Origin: Bacteroidota bacterium
Lineage (GTDB): Bacteria; Bacteroidota; Bacteroidia; JAHEXY01
DNA length: 64,000 nt
Direction: 5' to 3'
Assembly: GCA_023251875.1 (NCBI GenBank)
Contig: JAHEXY010000002.1
Coordinates: 1 to 64,000, forward strand
The first letter of the stretch is position 1; each line of letters starts with the position of its first letter. The position numbers were made by a program, and so were the translations under genes. The notes under the pieces were generated by a model. That model made no database searches. It was not told the DNA's origin and worked only from the letters and a program-made list of their open reading frames with translations. Shown here in pieces: positions 24,801-32,744 of the stretch.

Positions 24801-26770
24801 TCTACAGGAGTTGTTGTTAATGTTGGGCCGCTTGAATTATTCACAGTAGCAAAGGCAGTAGCAGTACATCCATTATCATCAGTAACAGTAATAGAATATG
24901 ATCCTGCCGCTAAATTTGAAATAGAAGCTGTAGTTTTTCCATTGCTCCATGAATAGGTATATGGTAAAGTACCGCCACTAATTGCAACACTGGCTGTACC
25001 AGTATTACTTCCACAAGACGCATCAGTTGAACTTGTTGTTAAACTAGGTCCATTATTGCTACTAATAGTCACAGAAGCATTATCCGTACATCCATTTGCA
25101 TCAGTAACAGTAAGAGAATAAGTTCCTGCTGAAAGGTTTGAAATAGAAGCTGTAGTTTTTCCATTGCTCCATGAATAGGTATATGGTGATACGCCCGAAG
25201 AAACAGATGCAGATGCCATTCCATTGTTGTTTCCGCATGATGCATCAATTGGGGAAATACTAACCGAAGGACCATTTGTACTATTTATTGTAGCATTTGC
25301 AGAAACAGTACATCCATTTTTATCCGTAACGGTAAGGGTATACGATCCGGATGATACATTTGTAATGGACGATGTGGTTTTTCCATTGCTCCATGAATAG
25401 GTATAAGGAGAAGTTCCTCCACTTACGTTAGTAGTAGCCGATCCATTAGTATTGCCACAACTGGCATCAGTAGCATTAACAGTAACCGTAGGGCCACTAG
25501 TATTTGAAATCGTTACATTATCTGTAGTTGTACATCCGCTCTTATCTGTAACCGTTAAAGAATAAGTTCCGGCAGCAAGATTTGAAATGGAAGATGTCGT
25601 TTTTCCATTACTCCATGAATAAGTGTATGGAGATGTTCCTCCGCTTACATTCGTAGTAGCCGATCCATTGTTGTCACCACAACTTTCATCATTTCCTGTA
25701 ATAACAACTGTGGGGCCAGCACTGTTGTTAATGGTCACACTAGCATTATCCGTGCAACCATTAGCATCTGTTACAGTAACAGTATAGCTTCCGGCTGCAA
25801 GATTTGAAATAGAAGAAGTAGTTTTTCCATTGCTCCAACTATAGGTATATGGACTTGTACCGCCCGTTACAGTAGCGGAAACTAATCCATCTTTATTTCC
25901 ACAAGATTCGTCTGTTGATGTGAGCGTTGCAGCAATAGGAATGAGCACTTGGCAATTATTATTCATCGAAGATATCCAACTAGCATTAGCATTATTATTA
26001 GGCTGTCCGGGAGTTTCATCTGATGGTGATGAGCCCGAAGTCCAATTGCTTTGTTTTGTGGGATCATCGCTAGATGAATTAGTCATGTATAATACCGTTG
26101 CTGAAACACTAATTCCAAAATAGATTACAGTACTACTTGTATTATTTCCCCAACTTACAGAAAAGTCAGATTTACTAAGATTAGTTGGATCTATTAATTG
26201 AAAAGAGTCATTATCATTTGCCATTGAAATTACGCTCCATAAACCACCTGAAGAAAAACCCGAAGTAGGATAGGATGATGAACTTACATCCGGAGACAAT
26301 TCATTTCTTTCAAAAAGAGTAGAACTTATTGGAATAACATATATGCAATCTTTATTATTATCCGTTTCATCATCAGCCGGAACACTACTATTTTTATCTA
26401 GATCATTATAAATTAAAATGAGTGTACCAATTTTAACATTGGCCCATTGCGCACTTTGACTAAAGCGAACACAACCTGTTGCAATACCGGTACCTGATCC
26501 ATTTGCATGAAAGCCATTATTATCATCAATATACCATCCTCTTAAATCGACTGTGGGAATAGAACTACAAGTTGGCGTTCCTGTTACCAACAATTCAATA
26601 TACTCTTGATTTCCAGAAGGGCCTTGCGAAACTTCATTAATTACTAATTGTGCACTTGCTACATTTATGTGAACACAAAGTAGAGAAAACCACAAAAACC
26701 CCATCCCAAAAAGATGGCCTAAACGGTAATTTAGAAAGGATAAGAACCTTTCGTTTGGTACAACATGCAT
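21854..26770 (-). CDS. Giant SprB-repeat surface adhesin (T9SS substrate, frameshifted before its sorting domain)
   Basis: The 1,638-residue ORF has a signal peptide ending INVASAQ (about residue 41). A lamin-tail domain follows (about 42-180, LVINEVSQGPSGNQEYIELL), then some 17 repeats of about 68 residues of the SprB type (DASCGNxNGSATV...SGGTSPYTYSWSNGKTTSSI...GSYTVTVTDANGCT), the last two divergent. After these comes a PKD domain with YWDFGDGYSSNLSDP...TYRVMQIATD and the start of a T9SS type B domain, FIPNTFTPNGDKKK, where a TGA in the A9 run ends the frame. SprB-type proteins are surface adhesins, in gliding species the moving adhesin. Rejoined with 21628-21856 it would be about 1,713 residues. 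Without its sorting domain the product should not be exported by T9SS. A good promoter is at 26812-26842. Confidence 0.88.
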   Translation of the reverse strand: MHVVPNERFLSFLNYRLGHLFGMGFLWFSLLCVHINVASAQLVINEVSQGPSGNQEYIELLVTGTPTCSSIPTVDLRGWYIDDNNGFHANGSGTGIATGCVRFSQSAQWANVKIGTLILIYNDLDKNSSVPADDETDNNKDCIYVIPISSTLFERNELSPDVSSSSYPTSGFSSGGLWSVISMANDNDSFQLIDPTNLSKSDFSVSWGNNTSSTVIYFGISVSATVLYMTNSSSDDPTKQSNWTSGSSPSDETPGQPNNNANASWISSMNNNCQVLIPIAATLTSTDESCGNKDGLVSATVTGGTSPYTYSWSNGKTTSSISNLAAGSYTVTVTDANGCTDNASVTINNSAGPTVVITGNDESCGDNNGSATTNVSGGTSPYTYSWSNGKTTSSISNLAAGTYSLTVTDKSGCTTTDNVTISNTSGPTVTVNATDASCGNTNGSATTNVSGGTSPYTYSWSNGKTTSSITNVSSGSYTLTVTDKNGCTVSANATINSTNGPSVSISPIDASCGNNNGMASASVSSGVSPYTYSWSNGKTTASISNLSAGTYSLTVTDANGCTDNASVTISSNNGPSLTTSSTDASCGSNTGTASVAISGGTLPYTYSWSNGKTTASISNLAAGSYSITVTDDNGCTATAFATVNNSSGPTLTTTPVDASCGNSNGSATVTATGGTSPYTYSWSNGASTSSATNLAAGSYTITVTDKNGCTTTATATINNTGGATATTSVVDASCGNSNGSATVTATGGTSPYTYSWSNGKTTASITNVAAGSYTVTVTDKNGCTTTASATINNTAAPSITITAVDASCGNNNGSATASISGGKSPYTYLWSNGKKTSSITKLSSGTYSLTVTDANGCTATSSVTINSTTAPAITSSVTDASCGQNDGAASITVSGGTSPYTYSWSNGATSASISNVSSGSYTLTVTDKNSCVSTSTVNINNNGGPTLTPTSIDATCGQSNGSASISVSGGSSPYTYSWSNGASTSSATNLAAGSYTLTVTDANNCNASSTIVINDQGNISLTSTTTDAACGQANGSATTSASGGTSPYSYLWSNAQTSASINNLLAGNYSVIVMDANGCSANDTLTILDNGSTSATTTTVDATCGQSNGSATVTVTGGTSPYTYLWSDGQTTTTASNLASGSYTITVTDANGCSATATATINNTGGATAITTTIDATCGQSNGSATVTVTGGTSPYTYLWSNGASTSSATNLATGSYTVTLTDANGCSATATATINNTGGATATTTTIDATCGQSNGSATVTVTGGTSPYTYLWSDGQTTATAGNLASGSFSVTVTDANGCSATATVNINNTGASTLATTTIDATCGQNNGSATVTATGGTAPYIYLWSDGQTTATAGNLASGNYSVTVIDVNGCTTTTSLIINASSTPHLTLTSTPDSCNNAVGLASVSVVGGSGIYSYLWNNTITQTNSSINNLSSGWNYVMVDDGNCQIIDSVFINNIPAPTITLSATEEHCASFDGTATVLATGGSGIYSYLWNTIPAQTNATASNLSAGNYSVIVDDGNCIASGSVVVNSSPILVTSNFIFDQQSTTSDLNTTVTFFNQSSNAQSIYWDFGDGYSSNLSDPYHVYSDTGTYRVMQIATDQNGCMDTTYSTIIIDAEFAFFIPNTFTPNGDKKK
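23145..23161. repeat. GCTGAGCTTGTCGAAGC core within an adhesin repeat, copy 1
   Basis: This 17-bp string (GCTTCGACAAGCTCAGC on the coding strand) is a frequent core of intergenic repeats in Bacteroidota genomes, as I remember them. Here it encodes ASTSSA in the unit 'NGASTSSATNLA', where most other units read 'NGKTTSSISNLA'. Confidence 0.7.
23811..23827. repeat. GCTGAGCTTGTCGAAGC core within an adhesin repeat, copy 2
   Basis: Identical to the copy at 23145, in the same position of a different repeat unit and the same reading frame. Confidence 0.7.
24699..24715. repeat. GCTGAGCTTGTCGAAGC core within an adhesin repeat, copy 3
   Basis: Identical to the copies at 23145 and 23811, again encoding ASTSSA at the same place of a repeat unit. 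Confidence 0.7.
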
Positions 26771-26811
26771 TGTAGTATCCAGGTTCGATTAAATTAGGGG
26801 TACTTGGTTTG

Positions 26812-26842
26812 CAAAGGTAGGGTTTAATACCCCATTAAGCAA
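26812..26842 (-). promoter_or_regulatory. Promoter of the SprB-like adhesin gene
   Basis: On the minus strand TTG (26840-26842) and TACCTTTG (26812-26819) are 20 bp apart, the classic Bacteroidota -33/-7 arrangement. The start codon is 42 bp beyond the -7 box. Confidence 0.7.
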
Positions 26843-26883
26843 GCCTAAAGATTACTATTCTATTAATTTTATATCTTAGCAAA

Positions 26884-27711
26884 ATGTGGAAAAAATTCCT
26901 ATTTACCAGTACTTTATTTCTATATATAAACTGCATTCATGCAGAAAATAGCATTAATGATACTTCTATTTGCAAACTGCATCTTAAAAGCTATTGCAAA
27001 TCTTATGCTCTTGATGCAAAAGACATTGCCCTTGCTCCTTTTCATTGGAAAGCTTCTCAATGGACATTAGTGGGAGGAACAGCTCTATTAGCGGGTATTG
27101 CATTTACACAAGATGAGAGAATAAATCAATTTACGCTAGATCATAAGAATACCATTGCTACTGCTATGGGCGATTACATTGGAGAACCATGGGGGCATGG
27201 GGAATATGCTGCAGCCATAATGGGGTCTTTGTTTTTATATGGTACATTTTCTCATCAATCAAAATACCAATACATCGCTATGGATGGAGTTAAAACCTTT
27301 ATTCTTGCCGCTATTGTAGTTTCTATTCCTAAATATGCTTTTCAGCGACACAGACCATTTGAAAATAATCCTCCCGATAATTCTATTTTTGCAGGGCCAT
27401 TAGGGGGATTTGTTCATACCTCTTTTCCATCAGGTCACACCACAGAAGCCTTTGCCATGTCTACTTTTTTAGCTTTACAATTTAAACAAACCAAATGGGT
27501 AGCTCCGGTAGTATATTCATTAGCGATACTAACCGCTATGCAACGCGTATATGATAACCGCCATTGGACTTCTGATGTTGTAGTTGGAGCTGCTTTAGGT
27601 TATGGTATTGCAAAAATAATTTGCAATAAGAAAAATTGGGATGTTGCTATTATACCTTCTTTTAATGGCCAAGAAAAACAATTGGGATTTAATATCTCAA
27701 AACAGTTTTAA
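26884..27711 (+). CDS. PAP2-superfamily membrane-associated phosphatase
   Basis: The 275-residue protein has a signal peptide or first membrane helix (about 1-20) and several hydrophobic helices. It carries the three phosphatase motifs: KYAFQRHRPF (about 151-160, KxxxxxxRP), FPSGH (about 180-184) and the RVYDNRHWTSDVVVGA motif (about 219-234) with catalytic histidine and aspartate. All key residues are present. The family dephosphorylates lipid phosphates such as undecaprenyl pyrophosphate or phosphatidylglycerol phosphate; the substrate is not clear here. A TATCTTAG box at 26872-26879 is so close to the ATG that the leader would be very short. Confidence 0.92.
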   Translation: MWKKFLFTSTLFLYINCIHAENSINDTSICKLHLKSYCKSYALDAKDIALAPFHWKASQWTLVGGTALLAGIAFTQDERINQFTLDHKNTIATAMGDYIGEPWGHGEYAAAIMGSLFLYGTFSHQSKYQYIAMDGVKTFILAAIVVSIPKYAFQRHRPFENNPPDNSIFAGPLGGFVHTSFPSGHTTEAFAMSTFLALQFKQTKWVAPVVYSLAILTAMQRVYDNRHWTSDVVVGAALGYGIAKIICNKKNWDVAIIPSFNGQEKQLGFNISKQF

Positions 27712-27905
27712 ACGACCGAATGTAAAATTATTTCATTGATATTTTTTTTATCGTGTTAAAACAATAAATCTTGTTAACAAGCAACTTACAACTTATACTA
27801 AGCTAACACAGGCCTTAATTTGAATAATATATACATCCATTTGTACCCCTTATAAATCAATATTAATTGTTAAATTATTATTTATAATTGCAATTGGAAT
27901 CGCTC

Positions 27906-29273
27906 GTGAACTTAAAAAAAACAATCTTTTTTCTTATCCTATTTTTTTTGTCGTTTATTAAACTAAATGCCCAAAATGAATGCGCTACGATTCTTACTAG
28001 TGAAGAAGAAGAATATTTAAGCGCTGCTAAAGTATTACGACAAGCATTTTATTCTTCGAATAAAACCAATGCTGATATTATTTATATCCCTGTACAAAAT
28101 CATGTGTTTCATTCGTCAAATGGAACAGGAGGGCTTCTTGAAAATGATATTACAACTGTTATAGCCACGCTTAATTATTATTATAAAAATTCTCATATTG
28201 TTTTTTATGAATGCTCCCCAACTGACAATATTAATAGCGATACCTATTATGATTTTGATAATACTCAAGAAAGTTCTGTAGCCTCCTTATATGATATATC
28301 TAATGTTCTAAATATATATTATTGCAACAGTGTTTATTCAAGTGGTACGAGTGTTTGTGGTTACGCTCATTTTCCTTCGAGCACTCCCAAGGATAGAATA
28401 TTTTTAAAAAACAGTTGCGCTACAAATGGCTCAAGTATAGTTCATGAAGTAGGACATTATTTTTCTTTGTATCACACGCATGGCAGTAGCAATAACGGCA
28501 CAACAACAGAATTAGTGAATGGATCAAATTGCTATACTGATGGAGATGAATTATGCGATACTCCTGCCGATCCCAATATAGATGGATTAGTGGATGCCAA
28601 CTGCCAATATACAGGAAACGCCACAGATGCAAATGGAGATTTTTATTCTCCTTTAACGGACAACATTATGAGTTATTCAAGCAAATCATGTAGAGATTCT
28701 TTAACTCCTGATCAATATTCCAGAGCCAATTATAGTGCTATATATGATAGAGCCTATTTAAGTTGTTCTTCCTTGGCTTCCTATTATTGTGGATCATTAG
28801 GCACCGTATGGGCAGTAAAATATTGTGATGCAAATTCAAATAATGGCGCAATTGGAATAACAGTAAGTGGAGGAAAACAGCCTTATCAATACCTTTGGTC
28901 GAATGGAGATACCGTTGAAGATATAAGCAATCTTTCAGGTGGCACCTATATACTTATAATTAGTGATGCTGCAGGATGTATCATTTCTGATACGATAACA
29001 GTTCTATGTTATACATCATCTATTAAAGAAAAAGAAATCAATACTTCTTTTATTCCCTATTGCATAAATGGAAAACTTGAAATAAAATACACCGGAAATT
29101 ATTCTTTTCGAACAAACGTTACGATCGTTGATATTTTAGGAAATGTATTATTTTCAGATCAGGTTTTATTTTCTCCGCAAACAGAAAATGTAATTCCTAT
29201 TGAGAAACTGAATTCAGGAATGTATTGCATTACAATCTCCAATCAAACTTATAAAGTGATTTATGTCAACTGA
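27906..29273 (+). CDS. Secreted M43-type metalloprotease with one SprB repeat and T9SS type A sorting domain
   Basis: This 455-residue protein has a signal peptide (KTIFFLILFFLSFIKLNAQ) and a catalytic domain of the pappalysin/cytophagalysin group. The zinc site is HEVGHYFSLYH (about residue 180), preceded by an IFLKNSC strand and followed by CYTDGDELCDTPADPN and a Met-turn NIMSYSSKSCRDSLTPDQ. The usual glycine of HExxHxxGxxH is serine here. A single SprB-like repeat follows (about 303-355, ISGGKQPYQYLWSNG-like), then a C-terminal T9SS type A domain (about 375-455) ending YKVIYVN. It should be secreted by T9SS and degrade protein. GTG at 27906 is chosen; a TTG six codons upstream is possible. 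Confidence 0.88.
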   Translation: MNLKKTIFFLILFFLSFIKLNAQNECATILTSEEEEYLSAAKVLRQAFYSSNKTNADIIYIPVQNHVFHSSNGTGGLLENDITTVIATLNYYYKNSHIVFYECSPTDNINSDTYYDFDNTQESSVASLYDISNVLNIYYCNSVYSSGTSVCGYAHFPSSTPKDRIFLKNSCATNGSSIVHEVGHYFSLYHTHGSSNNGTTTELVNGSNCYTDGDELCDTPADPNIDGLVDANCQYTGNATDANGDFYSPLTDNIMSYSSKSCRDSLTPDQYSRANYSAIYDRAYLSCSSLASYYCGSLGTVWAVKYCDANSNNGAIGITVSGGKQPYQYLWSNGDTVEDISNLSGGTYILIISDAAGCIISDTITVLCYTSSIKEKEINTSFIPYCINGKLEIKYTGNYSFRTNVTIVDILGNVLFSDQVLFSPQTENVIPIEKLNSGMYCITISNQTYKVIYVN

Positions 29274-29332
29274 TGTGATTTAAACTTTTCCCCTCTCCAA
29301 AATAGAAAAACAAAAAAGCAGCCATTTAAATC

Positions 29333-31237
29333 TTAATCCTCCGCCAAAACAATAATTTTATCGTTTTCTGAAAAAGCAAGTTTATCCGATTTTTTAGGAT
29401 TTACTTTTACCCCGTATGCTTTTTCAGGGTTGCTAGCATCGGCTTGTATTCTATAGCCAATTGCTGTTTCTCCTTTTTTAGCTGCTGATTCAAGCACAGT
29501 ATAAAAATTTACAGCCTCATTTGGCTTAATATAATCGGTAGCAGGTTTTAAATAAATCTCCGATCCTTCTGCTTCAAATAGCCTATCAAATACTTTTTTC
29601 AAATGTTTGTTTTCCGATAATTGAGAAAGCATTAAACTTATCAATTTATCGCTTACAATAAAGTCATCCGCTTTGGTAACTTCTGCTAATTCTCTATTTC
29701 TAATATCAAGCATTTCGCTCACAATACTAAAATCATGATTGCCTTGATCTGCCATGGAACGTAAATGCAATAAAGCAATTAATGTTTTGGCATCTGCTTC
29801 TTGTACTTCCAACTCAGGATAACACAAAATAATGATGTAATCGTAAGACGGAATATTAATACTATTTAATAAAGCTCTTTCATTTATGTTTCCTTTTTTG
29901 AATTCTAATTTCTGCTTTTTAAGTTCTGTATTTAAAGATTTTGCCGCATCTTCAGCTGCAGAAGTTTCTGCAACAATAAGTATTTCTGAACCGGCCGCAA
30001 CATAATTATCCAATTCTTTTACAATAGTAATACCCCTATCGTTCCAACCCATAATTAATGTTTTCTCTTTCTTTATTTCTCTCACCTTAGATTCTGTAAT
30101 GGAATTGGTTGAAATAGAAAACTCTTTCATATTCGAAGCAATTAAACTATCATCATCTTCTGATATAGCAATTACCTGATCTCCTTTTTTTAATACTGTT
30201 TCCATAGGCGGATTAATAGAAACACTGCCATCAGTCGTATGAAACAAACCCATTACAGCTGATTCTTCAAATGCAAAGCAGGCTTCTTTGTATGTTTTAT
30301 TGATTAATGCTCCCTCTTCTTTAAAATAAATTTCTGCTCCATCAAAATCTAACAGTTCGGTATACACAACACTTAAGCCTGATTGTCGGCAGGTTTGCGC
30401 AGTTACCCTTGCAATTAAATCTCCCGACAATACAAGCACAGCCTCATCTCCCCCAACTAACGTTCCCGCTTCTAAATTTGCTTCATCTTTTATTTCTGCA
30501 ACTATATGGTATTTATCTTGCTTGCGATTGGGATTATTGGTGATAGCCATAATCGATTTAATAACATGGGTATCGGCATTGCCTTCTTCAGGTGATAAAA
30601 TAACAATTGATTTGGCCTCATGTGGACTCACTACTTCCAAATCATATAAATCAAGCGGACTTCCTGTACGGCAAATTATTTTAGTATTTTTTGTGTTGGG
30701 AAATTTAGAACGAATTTCATCTTCCATTTCAACTTTATCCTTATCAGCCATAATTACAATTCTTGGTTTTTTCTGGCTTGCATTAGCAATAAGCAATTCA
30801 GATATAATAGAAAATATTTTTGGCGACCAACCCAATATAAGCGTATGATTACTTTCAAGCACTCTTGAACGGCCTTTTCTTAATTCTTCTAAAGTGCCTT
30901 CAATACCCGAAGTAAGGGTACCAATTAAAATACTGATAATAAAAATACCACCCAAGGTTACCGTTAACATAACCGCTCTAATTGGCCAACCTAAATCTCC
31001 CGCTAAATTACCGGCATCAAGTGTACGCATTAAACTTTGCCAAGCAGCCTCTACAAAATTCATTTGGTCCCCATCATCAGGTTTTATTCCTGTTAAAGCA
31101 ATAATTGTTGCAGCAATTGACACAATAAATAGCGATACTAAAGCCAGCCATCCTATAATAGCAACAGTGCCTTTAGACAATGTATTTTCAAAACTATATC
31201 TTAATTTGTCTTTTAAAGAATATCTCTTTGCAGCCAT
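29333..31237 (-). CDS. CASTOR/POLLUX-like ion channel with RCK/TrkA domains
   Basis: The 634-residue protein begins with a short cytosolic part and a membrane segment (about 23-47), a pore-like stretch with FVEAAWQSLMRTLDAGNLAGDLGW and a second membrane segment (about 89-110). The rest is cytosolic: two Rossmann-type RCK regions (about 128-340, HTLILGWSPKIFSIISELL; and about 390-634, KTLIMGWNDRGITIVKEL). This matches bacterial relatives of plant CASTOR/POLLUX and DUF1012 channels, which conduct K+ or Ca2+. The nucleotide-binding GxG motif is degraded to GWSPK and GWNDRG, normal for this family. It is a single-gene transcript. Confidence 0.9.
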   Translation of the reverse strand: MAAKRYSLKDKLRYSFENTLSKGTVAIIGWLALVSLFIVSIAATIIALTGIKPDDGDQMNFVEAAWQSLMRTLDAGNLAGDLGWPIRAVMLTVTLGGIFIISILIGTLTSGIEGTLEELRKGRSRVLESNHTLILGWSPKIFSIISELLIANASQKKPRIVIMADKDKVEMEDEIRSKFPNTKNTKIICRTGSPLDLYDLEVVSPHEAKSIVILSPEEGNADTHVIKSIMAITNNPNRKQDKYHIVAEIKDEANLEAGTLVGGDEAVLVLSGDLIARVTAQTCRQSGLSVVYTELLDFDGAEIYFKEEGALINKTYKEACFAFEESAVMGLFHTTDGSVSINPPMETVLKKGDQVIAISEDDDSLIASNMKEFSISTNSITESKVREIKKEKTLIMGWNDRGITIVKELDNYVAAGSEILIVAETSAAEDAAKSLNTELKKQKLEFKKGNINERALLNSINIPSYDYIIILCYPELEVQEADAKTLIALLHLRSMADQGNHDFSIVSEMLDIRNRELAEVTKADDFIVSDKLISLMLSQLSENKHLKKVFDRLFEAEGSEIYLKPATDYIKPNEAVNFYTVLESAAKKGETAIGYRIQADASNPEKAYGVKVNPKKSDKLAFSENDKIIVLAED

Positions 31238-31312
31238 AATGAATTGATTATTATATGTTAATTCAAGGGGATTGTAAAACTATAGAAAAAAAGCAGAAAG
31301 AGAAAATATCAA

Positions 31313-31320
31313 TATCTTTG
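31313..31320 (+). promoter_or_regulatory. -7 box upstream of the dead small gene
   Basis: TATCTTTG lies 25 bp before the ATG of the pseudogene at 31345. A TTG box at normal spacing is not visible. Confidence 0.4.
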
Positions 31321-31344
31321 TGTTAATCAATGTGAATTTGAAAA

Positions 31345-31617
31345 ATGGAAAGAAGCAACTGTATTAAAAATATTTTATGGGATATTAATATAACCGTTGA
31401 TGAGGCAGAAGAATTATTGCAATTGAAAAAAGATAACATTAAAGGAATTACTGCAGACCATTTATACCTACGTATACTTACAAGTTTTAATTGACATACG
31501 TTATTAAAAATATTGAATAAAGAACAGTTAAAAAACATATTGTCTGATTAATTTTTAAGTAAACTAAAATCTGCCTCCCTCAAAGAAAAATATCGCTATG
31601 CCAGAACATTTTTATAA
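31345..31617 (+). pseudogene. Small gene broken by two in-frame stop codons
   Basis: The frame starting at ATG 31345 reads MERSNCIKNILWDINITVDE..., then ...YLRILTSFN, a TGA at 31492-31494, HTLLKILNKEQLKNILSD, a TAA at 31549-31551, FLSKLKSASLKEKYRYARTFL, and a final TAA at 31615-31617. The segments join as one coherent 90-residue protein if the TGA was TGG (SFNWHTLLKIL). The shape (N-terminal LWDI, middle NWxTLLKIL, end YxYAR) recalls small proteins encoded before AbiEii-like nucleotidyltransferases in Bacteroidota; that link is a weak memory. The promoter-like box upstream is still intact. Confidence 0.65.
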
Positions 31618-31696
31618 AGAATTATCTCATGGAATAAAAAAAATTGCTGAAGATATTATACTTGGAAAAAACAATTCATTATTTTCAATTACTTAA
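31598..31696 (+). pseudogene. Short ORF after the dead gene, likely remnant of its partner
   Basis: A 32-codon ORF (MPEHFYKELSHGIKKIAEDI...) overlaps the 3' end of the pseudogene by 20 bp, the kind of overlap seen in operons, and stops shortly before ridA. It has no recognisable domain and is probably the truncated start of a second gene of the same lost pair. Confidence 0.35.
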
Positions 31697-31701
31697 ATAC
31701 T

Positions 31702-32124
31702 ATGGACAATCAAGAACAAAAAATATATTCGAGCAAAGCGCCAGAGCCTGTGGGCTTATATCCGCATGCACGTAAAGTAGGCAATTTGTTGTTTTTATCA
31801 GGTGTTGGCCCAAGAGAAAAAGGCACTAAAAAAATACCCGGAGTTGAATTAGACGAAAAAGGGACTATAGTTTCTTATGACATAGAAAAACAGTGTCGCA
31901 GTGTTTTTCAAAATGTAAAATATATTTTAGAAGATGCCGGTAGTAGCTGGGAAAAAATTGTAGATGTAACCGTTTTTTTAACCAACATGAAAAACGATTT
32001 TCCTATTTACAACAAACTTTGGGCAGAATATTTTAAAGACAATTTGCCTTGCAGAACTACTCTTGAAATTAATTGCCTACCAACACCTATTGCCATTGAA
32101 TTAAAAGTAATAGCAACTATTTAA
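31702..32124 (+). CDS. RidA family imine/enamine deaminase
   Basis: RidA proteins hydrolyse reactive 2-aminoacrylate-type imines. The 140-residue protein has YSSKAPEPVGLYPHARKVGNLLFLSGVGPRE at the N-terminus, a central VFQNVKYILEDAGSSWEKIVDVTVFLTNM and the C-terminal LPCRTTLEINCLPTPIAIELKVIATI. These include the conserved arginine (CRTT) and the glutamate-equivalent region of the active cleft. The PGVELDEKGTIVSYDIEKQ segment resembles the aminomuconate-deaminase-like branch. It lies one base before the DUF4296 gene; the link is probably incidental. Confidence 0.9.
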   Translation: MDNQEQKIYSSKAPEPVGLYPHARKVGNLLFLSGVGPREKGTKKIPGVELDEKGTIVSYDIEKQCRSVFQNVKYILEDAGSSWEKIVDVTVFLTNMKNDFPIYNKLWAEYFKDNLPCRTTLEINCLPTPIAIELKVIATI

Positions 32125-32125
32125 T

Positions 32126-32500
32126 ATGCCAAGCAACTATTTCTTTGTATTTCTTTTATCATTATTTTTTCTAAACTGCAATACGCAAGAAGAAATTAAA
32201 GTTGTAGTGCCCGATACTATCATAAGCGAAAGTGAAATGGCATTAATACTTGCCGATATTCATTTGGCAGAAGCAAAAACCAAATTTTTAAAACGACAAC
32301 AAGGTACTCAAATTAAAGAAGCCGATGATTTATCATTCAAGGAAAATGTTTTTAAAAACCATCACATCGAAAAAAAACAATTTGAAGAAAGTTTAAATTT
32401 TTATTCACAACATCCTCAACTTTTTGAATTGGTATACGAAAAAACAATTACCACTTTAGAAGAAGGTAAAATAAAAGCAGATACTATTAAAACTCAATAG
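32126..32500 (+). CDS. DUF4296 lipoprotein
   Basis: The 124-residue protein starts with a short lipoprotein signal (YFFVFLLSLFFLNC, cysteine about residue 18) followed by the DUF4296 pattern: PDTIISESEMALILADIHLAEAK at the N-terminus and a second helix pair with FKNHHIEKKQFEESLNFYSQHPQLFELVYEKTI. DUF4296 is a Bacteroidota lipoprotein family of unknown function. It begins one base after the ridA stop, so they are translated from one message. The 223-bp gap after it shows only AT-rich sequence and the ctaA promoter region. Confidence 0.85.
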   Translation: MPSNYFFVFLLSLFFLNCNTQEEIKVVVPDTIISESEMALILADIHLAEAKTKFLKRQQGTQIKEADDLSFKENVFKNHHIEKKQFEESLNFYSQHPQLFELVYEKTITTLEEGKIKADTIKTQ

Positions 32501-32744
32501 TTCGATAAATTTTCATCTGCATTTCAGTAAATATTACGGTTCTTAATTATCTTAAGAAATTCTTCAATCAATAAACCTTAGTATGTATACTTTCAACGAT
32601 TAATAAATACTTCTCAACAAAAAATACAACAAGAAAAATTAAATCACTATAATTTTATCGCATTAAAACAAGTAATCACTCTCACTTTTATTGCGCTAGA
32701 ATAATCTTTAGTAAATTGCAGCCTTGAAAATAATCATGCATACT

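Larger units (their letters stand above)
22160..25930 (-). repeat. Tandem array of about 17 SprB-type coding repeats
   Basis: The units are about 204 bp (68 codons) each and show alternating conserved blocks: CG(N/Q)xNGSA, GGTSPYTY(S/L)WS(N/D)G, N(L/V)(A/S)(A/S)GSYT(V/L)TVTD and NGC(T/S). Units near the 3' end (22.7-23.5 kb) are more alike than those near the 5' end, suggesting recent duplication or conversion there. The array is prone to recombination and to assembly collapse, so the copy number is only as good as the assembly. Confidence 0.9.

Noticed and set aside
23231-24956. Plus-strand ORFs rich in Ser/Cys/Arg or Val/Pro opposite the adhesin
   Set aside because: They are antisense frames of the repeat array; composition follows the opposite coding strand and no homologous domain or promoter is visible.
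22160-25930. Regular repeats that could be taken for a CRISPR array
   Set aside because: Units are about 204 bp, lie in one long ORF and translate to conserved SprB-type domains; there are no short direct repeats with unique spacers and no cas genes.
31492-31494. TGA read as tryptophan (recoding)
   Set aside because: Other genes in the window use TGG for Trp and end in TGA in places (for example the adhesin frame), and a second stop (TAA) follows in the same ORF.
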